Assembly (NCBI RefSeq): GCF_000308635.1
Contig: NZ_BAGD01000279.1
Coordinates: 1 to 64,000 of the forward strand
From: Nocardia otitidiscaviarum NBRC 14405
GTDB taxonomy: Bacteria; Actinomycetota; Actinomycetes; Mycobacteriales; Mycobacteriaceae
Direction of reading: 5' to 3'
DNA: 64,000 bases
Program-made: the position numbers and the translations under genes
Shown: positions 59,349-64,000 of the stretch, in pieces
Layout: every line of letters starts with the position of its first letter
Numbering within the stretch: position 1 is the stretch's first letter
Notes under the pieces: generated by a model
Databases searched by the model: none
What the model was told of the DNA's origin: nothing
Seen by the model: only the letters and a program-made list of their open reading frames with translations

Positions 59349-60152
59349 TCACCTTCGCGCTGCCTGGTGCGGCCGCAACTCGGTCGCGCCGGTCAGAACG
59401 GCTGTGCCGAGAGCGGTTGGCAACCCCATCGAGCAGCGAGTCAGCATCCCCCCATCCACGCGTACGCGATCGGCGCGGCCCAGCTCCTCCAGCACCGCGG
59501 GCACCGCTGCGTCCGTGGTGCGCGCTTCGTGGATCTCCACCATCAGCTCGGCCGGCCACAGGGACAGCCGGACTGTGAGCTCGGCTGGCTCCGGGGCGAG
59601 CTGCGTGTAGATCGGTGTGTCGGTCCTCTGCGCCTCGATGGCCTCATCGACGACAGCCAAGACCACCGACTCCACGGGCTCGACCATGGCGCGCAGTCCC
59701 ACCCGTGTCAGCACCTCATGGACCCGTAACTGCACCACCCCGTGCGCCGAGATCGTGGCTGTGCAGCGGAAGCTGACCACCTCCGAGCCAGTCGGCAATG
59801 GTGACAGCCCCCTGCCAGCGCGCCCGCGGGAGACCAGAGAATTCTCGGCCGGATCCAGGTACCAGACCTGCGCCTTCATCTCCCACAGCCGGTACAGAAG
59901 AGTCCGTCTCGGCAGCGGATGGCCATCGAGATGCGCCGTGGTCGGTACGTAGACGTGGCTGCCTCCCGCTGCTCTGAGTTCACGGAGCAGAGATCTCAGC
60001 TCTTCCGATTCGCTGGCGCGTTCACGGAAGAAATGCACCGTGCCGACCCCGTCCCGCGTGGCAGCGTCCTGCATCAGCCGCTCGACATCCGCGCGACGAT
60101 CGGCCACCAGGTCCAACCGCAGGTACCCGAGGGCCATTCGACCCGACTCCAT
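59349..60152 (-). CDS. Resolvase-like N-terminus fused to HATPase-like C-terminus
   Basis: This is a 267-residue protein. The first 110 residues (MALGYLRLDLVADRRADVER, GGSHVYVPTTAHLDG) resemble a serine-recombinase catalytic fold without the catalytic Ser and are paralogous to the gene at 32622-32942. The C-terminal half (SVVLAVVDEAIEAQRTDTP, ELMVEIHEARTTD) looks like a degenerate anti-sigma-factor-type HATPase (N-box then a strand pair). ATG at 60152 follows AAAGGGG by six bases. The fusion suggests a regulatory rather than recombinase role. The domain calls are by eye. Confidence 0.55.
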   Translation of the reverse strand: MESGRMALGYLRLDLVADRRADVERLMQDAATRDGVGTVHFFRERASESEELRSLLRELRAAGGSHVYVPTTAHLDGHPLPRRTLLYRLWEMKAQVWYLDPAENSLVSRGRAGRGLSPLPTGSEVVSFRCTATISAHGVVQLRVHEVLTRVGLRAMVEPVESVVLAVVDEAIEAQRTDTPIYTQLAPEPAELTVRLSLWPAELMVEIHEARTTDAAVPAVLEELGRADRVRVDGGMLTRCSMGLPTALGTAVLTGATELRPHQAARR

Positions 60153-60202
60153 GCCGACCCCTTTCGATGTTCGAAACCTGGCAGGTCCCAGCCACGGCAC
60201 GC

Positions 60203-60709
60203 CTACTGCGCGGGTCCGGGGCGATCTAGATGCGCCACATTGGTCGCGATGTCGACCACCGCGGAGTGAGGGGGCAGCGAGCCGCCACGAGGCTCCACAA
60301 GCCATCGGCGATCGGCGCCCTGGCCACCGTCTGGTGGTGGCAGGACGATCAAATCGGCGACCCATGCGTTCAACCGCAGCAGCGGAGCGAAGTCGTTGAG
60401 GACATCCGCTCCGGGCGGGCCGGTCAGGAACGTGGCCCGACGTGATCGCCGGTCGGCGATCACCGGCCCGAGCAGGTGACGATCGTTCAGACCGGTGATG
60501 ATCAGTGAGGCGAGAGAACGCGGGACGACAAGGCCACTGACGGCCCCCGATCTCAATACGACGTGCCGGCCGCAGGGACTATGGGTCACGGGTAGCTGGA
60601 GCAGCGAGCGATACCGCATGCACGCGTGAGTGATCGCCGCAGGAACCGTGTTGTGAGCAGACGGCGTGACCCGATCGTCGGAACTGAATTCGTCACTGTC
60701 CGTTGGCAT
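60203..60709 (-). CDS. Hypothetical protein
   Basis: This is a 168-residue soluble protein I do not recognise. Visible features are a His/Cys-containing N-terminal part (ITHACMRYRSLLQL, THSPCGRHVVLRSG) and an alpha/beta-like middle (SLASLIITGLNDRHLLGPVI). The C-terminus (DLIVLPPPDGGQGADRRWLV) is conserved-looking. It precedes the resolvase-like and DUF4254 genes on the same strand with a 50-bp gap, so it may begin that operon. Confidence 0.6.
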   Translation of the reverse strand: MPTDSDEFSSDDRVTPSAHNTVPAAITHACMRYRSLLQLPVTHSPCGRHVVLRSGAVSGLVVPRSLASLIITGLNDRHLLGPVIADRRSRRATFLTGPPGADVLNDFAPLLRLNAWVADLIVLPPPDGGQGADRRWLVEPRGGSLPPHSAVVDIATNVAHLDRPGPAQ

Positions 60710-60868
60710 TTCGCAATCCCGTCGGTAAACCGACCACTCCGTGGGAGCGGGCCGGACCTGTGATCCAAGTCAAACACGACATACCATCAAACTGCAACCC
60801 GTCAAAATTGAATTCTCAGAATATCTGATAGGCACCTTGACTGCCCGCAGTCTGCAAACAGTCAGTGA

Positions 60869-60893
60869 CCTACCAGTCAAAATGACTGGTAGG
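60869..60893. promoter_or_regulatory. 11-bp perfect inverted repeat upstream of XRE-DUF5753 gene
   Basis: Arms CCTACCAGTCA (60869-60879) and TGACTGGTAGG (60883-60893) flank AAA. It ends 30 bp before the XRE start and 13 bp before its ribosome site, as expected for a self-controlling operator. A second, weaker TCAG-AATAT-CTGA symmetry lies near 60818. Confidence 0.65.
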
Positions 60894-60923
60894 CTTCGGC
60901 TGAACCCTCGGGGAGGTAAGCGA

Positions 60924-61805
60924 ATGGCCGGTACAACGGATGCGACAGTGGCGCGCCGACAGCTATCGCGCAGGCTGCGAGAGCTGCGTGAAGCTGTGCC
61001 GATGACCCAGGAGCAGGCCGCCGAACTCATGGAGTGGTCGGTGTCCAAACTGTCGCGGATCGAAAAGGGCCAGAACGGGGTCCGCGCCATGGATGTCGAG
61101 AACATGTGCAACATCTACAGGCGGCCTGACCAGGCCGACCGTCTCGGTGCACTTGCCCGCGCCGCCAAGAATCGGTCCTGGTGGCACGCCTACAGCGACG
61201 TCATCCCCGAGGGGTTTGACGTCTACATCGGCCTCGAACCCGCCGCGGATCGCTTTCGCTGGTACGAGAGTGGGCTAATCCCCGGCATCTTCCAAACGGC
61301 GGATTACGCCCGAACCCTCATCCGTACCGACCACCCCGAGGACACCGCAGACGAGATCGAGCGCCGCGTCCAGCTGCGGCTTACCCGGCAATCGCTGCTG
61401 ACCCGCGAAGACTCCCCTCAGCGCTGGCATGTCGTACTCGACGAGGCGATCCTGCACAGGCCCATCGGAAGCCCCGCCATCATGCTGGCCCAGCTCGAAC
61501 GACTGCTCGAGGTCTCAGAGCTACCCAATGTCACTATCCGAATCGTTCCGTTCCATATCGGCATGCACACCGGTGTCACCGCGGGTTCGCACGTGCTACT
61601 GGACTTCCCCAACAGCGCCGACGCCCAATTCGCTGAGGCCACCACCGTGTACGTCGAAGGCTGGACCGGCGCGCTGTGCATCGACCAGGCCGACGTCGTC
61701 GCGCGCTACGAGCGCGCATTCGACGGCATCGCCAGAGCCGCCCTGAGTTCCGAAGACTCCCGGGCGATGATTTCGAAAGCAGTGAAGGAGATGAACGCGA
61801 AATGA
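60924..61805 (+). CDS. XRE-DUF5753 regulator
   Basis: This is a 293-residue protein. The N-terminal HTH (residues about 15-70; VPMTQEQAAELMEWSVSKLS, RIEKGQNGVRAMDVENM) is followed by a DUF5753 domain (FRWYESGLIPGIFQTADYAR, RQSLLTREDSPQRWHVVLDE, HVLLDFPNSADAQFAEATTV). This combination is very common in filamentous actinomycetes and is encoded next to DUF397 proteins, as here. ATG at 60924 has GGGAGG about seven bases upstream. The stop overlaps the DUF397 start. Confidence 0.9.
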   Translation: MAGTTDATVARRQLSRRLRELREAVPMTQEQAAELMEWSVSKLSRIEKGQNGVRAMDVENMCNIYRRPDQADRLGALARAAKNRSWWHAYSDVIPEGFDVYIGLEPAADRFRWYESGLIPGIFQTADYARTLIRTDHPEDTADEIERRVQLRLTRQSLLTREDSPQRWHVVLDEAILHRPIGSPAIMLAQLERLLEVSELPNVTIRIVPFHIGMHTGVTAGSHVLLDFPNSADAQFAEATTVYVEGWTGALCIDQADVVARYERAFDGIARAALSSEDSRAMISKAVKEMNAK

Positions 61806-62002
61806 CCACCGATGCCGACTGGCGCAAGTCCAGCTACTCCAATGGGTCTGGAAACTGCGTCGAGGTCGGTTTCTATGCCGACGGCACCATCGGTGTCCGC
61901 GATACCAAGCAACACGGACACGGGCCTGTACTTCGCTTCCACCCCGAAGCGTGGGCCAGCTTCGTAGTCAGCACCGCCGCCGGAGAATACGACCGCCCCT
62001 GA
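61802..62002 (+). CDS. DUF397 protein
   Basis: This 66-residue protein has the family signature WRKSSYSNGSGNCVEVGF, then IGVRDTKQHGHGPVLRFHPE and the end AWASFVV. DUF397 proteins are made with XRE-DUF5753 partners and are proposed to act in a toxin-antitoxin-like or signalling pair. The ATGA overlap fits co-translation. All family landmarks are present. Confidence 0.9.
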   Translation: MTTDADWRKSSYSNGSGNCVEVGFYADGTIGVRDTKQHGHGPVLRFHPEAWASFVVSTAAGEYDRP

Positions 62003-62003
62003 C

Positions 62004-62049
62004 GTCAACAAAGCCGTTGACCAACCCCTGTGTCAACGATTAGGTTGAC
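62004..62049. promoter_or_regulatory. Tandem GTCAAC-N6-GTTGAC operators
   Basis: Two perfect 18-bp inverted repeats lie at 62004-62021 and 62032-62049, 28 bp centre to centre. The spacers differ (AAAGCC, GATTAG), so the arms are what is conserved. The second ends four bases before the ATG at 62054, where a bound protein would block initiation. A third copy is at 11141-11158. Confidence 0.7.
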
Positions 62050-62053
62050 AGCC

Positions 62054-62998
62054 ATGGAGCTCGAAGCGGACGAGCAAGCCCAGTTGCCGGACGACCTGCG
62101 GGACTACATCCCCGAATCCCGGCGAGATGATGCCTCCCTGTGGGATTGCATCGAGGCCGTACGAACTCACCTTGAGTCGCGCGAGGACCGGCAGTCGGCT
62201 GCCGCCGCTGTGAAGGCGTTGCAGCTGATTGCCGCTCACCGCGAAGCCGTCGACCGTGCCGAATCCGACCTCATCCAACAGGTGATCGCCCGCGGGTGGA
62301 CATGGGAGGAACTGGGCACCGCGCTGGGTAAGCGCAGCCGGCAGTCGATGCAGCAGCACGCGAAGCGCGTCGGAGCCCGTGTTCGTCAGTCCGGGAGCCG
62401 CGCGCGCCCCTCGGAACGGAATCCGACGGAGCCCCGAAGTATCCATATGGATAGTGCACCGCCGCAGCCACTGCTCATCCCCACTGTGGGCGAACAAGCC
62501 GCCGATGCGAGCGGTGTGGAACAGGCTGTGCCTCGCGTGAATTCACGCGACGACGCCGCGACACGTTGGCAGCACGAGGGACCGACGGTACCGAATGCAA
62601 CCGGGTACCTGTGGCGAATGGACCGGCGCGCCGAAGTACTGCGCCGCGCGGCCCGCTTCTGCCCCAGCTGCGGCCACACTCCCGCGACGATGTCCGACCT
62701 TGGGCGACTCCGAGAGGATCTCAAGGTCAGTTGGCTGCATCCGGATCCCCGACTCCCCGGCGAGGTCTCCGAAGTCCTGCACTGCGAGCACTGCCAACCG
62801 TCTCCCGGTGAGACCGCCGCTGTGTCCTGTCTACGATGCGACGACAGCGGGCCCCTGCTGGCCTACACTCTCGCCGCGGAACTGCGAGCTACCGGTGCCG
62901 TCCCGGCCGCAGTTATCGCATGGCTCGCGGACCACGGATGGCGCTCCCTCCCCGGCGGTGCTCTGATCTGCCCCGATCATCCAGCCGGAGCAGCCTGA
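62054..62998 (+). CDS. HTH protein with Cys-rich C-terminal domain
   Basis: This is a 314-residue protein. The N-terminal part (HREAVDRAESDLIQQVIARG, WTWEELGTALGKRSRQSMQQ) is a common actinobacterial HTH. A linker leads to a C-terminal domain with four Cys pairs (FCPSCGHTP, LHCEHCQPS, SCLRCDD and a final ICPDHP), probably zinc ribbons. No ribosome site precedes the ATG at 62054; the tandem operator occupies that space, so a leaderless or near-leaderless message is likely. It may be the protein that binds the GTCAAC-N6-GTTGAC sites. A TATCCATATGGATA palindrome lies inside the gene at 62440. Confidence 0.7.
   Translation: MELEADEQAQLPDDLRDYIPESRRDDASLWDCIEAVRTHLESREDRQSAAAAVKALQLIAAHREAVDRAESDLIQQVIARGWTWEELGTALGKRSRQSMQQHAKRVGARVRQSGSRARPSERNPTEPRSIHMDSAPPQPLLIPTVGEQAADASGVEQAVPRVNSRDDAATRWQHEGPTVPNATGYLWRMDRRAEVLRRAARFCPSCGHTPATMSDLGRLREDLKVSWLHPDPRLPGEVSEVLHCEHCQPSPGETAAVSCLRCDDSGPLLAYTLAAELRATGAVPAAVIAWLADHGWRSLPGGALICPDHPAGAA
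62440..62453. repeat. TATCCATATGGATA palindrome, copy 1
   Basis: This perfect 14-bp palindrome lies inside the HTH gene, where it encodes SIHMD. Related copies lie at 63120-63133 and 63850-63863. Confidence 0.5.
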
Positions 62999-63119
62999 GC
63001 CCATAAGGAGCTCCCCCGCTCGGTTCGCTGGGCCTTGCGTCGAGATACATCAATATATTTCGACATGCGCATCTACAAATATTTTTCGGACGAGTTGGAG
63101 TCGGACCGTCTGCCTAAGG

Positions 63120-63133
63120 TATCCATGTGGATA
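63120..63133. promoter_or_regulatory. TATCCATGTGGATA palindrome, copy 2, over a start codon
   Basis: One central base differs from copy 1. The GTG start codon of the gene at 63127 is the right half of the element, and an AT-rich stretch (63046-63090) precedes it. A regulator bound here would cover the initiation site. Confidence 0.55.
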
Positions 63134-63807
63134 GCGTGGAGCTCGCGGCCGCCGCGGGCGCAGCGGAAACGGCCCCATCGGCGAAAGCGGCCAGTAAGAG
63201 GCATTACTCAACGGGCAGGCTCACGGGCGTGCATCTCGAGCTGGTCAGCGCTTGGCGGCAAGCGCTGACCGAGCCCACGACCTGGCGAACACCCGATGGT
63301 CGACCACCAGCCTCAAGTTCGGACTGCATCGCGGCCGCCGTCGTCGCTTTCCTCGAGACCGATCCGGATCCGCTGGACGTAGCGCGATACGCCACTCGAA
63401 TCCGGCTCGCGCACAAGGAAGAACGGCTGAGCGAGCGCTTCCCCCAATCGCGCCCCGCATCGTTCTACCTGCCCGAGAACTTCGCCGACCAGCTCGACGC
63501 CCTGCTACTCCGGGCCCGCACGATCCACCAGGAGCTCGCCGACGCAGCCCGCGCCGAGGCCCGCGAGCTCTACCCCGGCGGCCGCCAGGCCGTGTCCCGG
63601 TACGTGCACGTCGTCGACCAGCTCGCCCAGCGTGGCCTGCCGGCCAAGGTGTATGTCGTGCCAGCGGGAACGGTGGCCCGGATGGCGATCGAGCGCTGGC
63701 GCCGCCGCGCTCCGAGGTCCGTGGTCGCGGCCGCGGTCGAGCACGCTCACGAACATCACACCCAGCTGCACCGGGCCCGCAGAGACATGGGCACGACGAC
63801 ACACTGA
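63127..63807 (+). CDS. Hypothetical replicon protein
   Basis: This is a 226-residue basic, helical protein. The segments FYLPENFADQLDALLLRART, GRQAVSRYVHVVDQLAQRGL and GTVARMAIERWRRRAP suggest DNA binding, but no family is recognised. A decayed paralogue fragment lies at 53726-53933. GTG at 63127 lies within a palindrome, and no ribosome site is visible, so a leaderless message is possible. The Ala-rich N-terminus may be disordered. Confidence 0.65.
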   Translation: MDSVELAAAAGAAETAPSAKAASKRHYSTGRLTGVHLELVSAWRQALTEPTTWRTPDGRPPASSSDCIAAAVVAFLETDPDPLDVARYATRIRLAHKEERLSERFPQSRPASFYLPENFADQLDALLLRARTIHQELADAARAEARELYPGGRQAVSRYVHVVDQLAQRGLPAKVYVVPAGTVARMAIERWRRRAPRSVVAAAVEHAHEHHTQLHRARRDMGTTTH

Positions 63808-63847
63808 GCCCACTCCCCTATCGAAGCAGGTCACAGGTGCCGATGAA

Positions 63848-63865
63848 AGTATCCATATGGATACT
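63848..63865. promoter_or_regulatory. AGTATCCATATGGATACT palindrome, copy 3
   Basis: This is the longest perfect version, 18 bp, and lies in the non-coding gap between two convergent genes (63808-63917). The ATG at its centre opens only a 24-codon frame. Spacing from copy 2 is 730 bp and from copy 2 to copy 1 is 680 bp. Confidence 0.55.
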
Positions 63866-63917
63866 ATTCGCGGCTCCACGCGGTGGTGCTCCGGTCGGCG
63901 CCGGCGGAGCTGCGCGG

Positions 63918-64000
63918 CTAGTCGGTGACGGGGTCCCCGAGGCTGGGCAGAGCCTCGCGTGTCCACGTATACGGCGCGAGCACGAGCGTCACGTCCTGGC
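63918..64000 (-). CDS. C-terminal end of a gene continuing beyond the window
   Basis: The last 26 codons of a minus-strand gene are visible (DVTLVLAPYTWTREALPSLG, then DPVTD and a TAG stop at 63918). Codons have the G/C third-position bias of real genes here. The fragment is too short for a family call. Confidence 0.5.
   Translation of the reverse strand, partial: QDVTLVLAPYTWTREALPSLGDPVTD

Overview
The window reads as part of a mobile replicon, most likely a conjugative plasmid or large integrative element, from a mycolic-acid actinomycete close to Nocardia or Rhodococcus. It is GC-rich throughout. It carries a primase-type replication gene, a ParA partition pair, an SpdB/DUF2637-type membrane protein and a long actinobacterial type IV secretion (T4SS) operon. 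EspR-like, cutinase, DUF4254, XRE-DUF5753/DUF397 and MAB_1171c-type genes point to the Nocardia neighbourhood. No rRNA, tRNA, CRISPR array, complete insertion sequence or recognisable full relaxase was seen.

Region 1 (1-10249) is a tightly coupled minus-strand operon of nine genes. They encode three radical SAM proteins, an enolase-superfamily protein, a HAD phosphatase, a GGDEF-like protein, a small unknown protein, a phosphoketolase-like enzyme and a methyltransferase. Almost every junction is an ATGA or GTGA overlap. Divergent from it lie a GntR/UTRA regulator and an E. coli-type (type 1) orotidine-5'-phosphate decarboxylase. I do not recognise the pathway; it looks like an undescribed small-molecule or nucleotide-modifying cluster.

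Region 2 (10255-30508) is a roughly 20-kb minus-strand transfer operon. It encodes two MinD/ParA-like proteins with altered P-loops, a DUF1173 protein, a VirD4/TraG coupling ATPase, a VirB4-type ATPase split from its SCO6880-like N-terminal partner, a TrbL/VirB6-like channel protein, a VirB8-like protein and a pilin-like protein. The distal half holds a lipoprotein, a three-domain peptidoglycan hydrolase, a cutinase-fold esterase whose catalytic His is displaced by about 430 residues, and two secreted or anchored accessory proteins. The set suggests a T4SS adapted to cross both peptidoglycan and mycomembrane.

Region 3 (30509-48475) starts with three regulators, including an EspR homologue. 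A redox island follows: a Baeyer-Villiger-like monooxygenase, a stand-alone CYP102-like P450, a MAB_1171c-type membrane protein with an ImmA/IrrE-type protease, two CYP157-like P450s lacking the ExxR motif, a CYP154-like P450, an AraC regulator, a hydrolase-fold pseudoenzyme and an acyl-CoA dehydrogenase-like protein. A 35-bp inverted repeat serves both promoters of a divergent pair here.

Region 4 (48476-64000) is the replicon backbone: a small DNA-binding protein, Rep, a coiled-coil protein, parA with a small partner gene, DUF2637, PadR, DUF4254 and XRE/DUF397 modules, and two gene remnants. Two palindromic operator families appear: GTCAAC-N6-GTTGAC, shared with the start of the transfer region, and TATCCATATGGATA, present three times in the last 1.6 kb.
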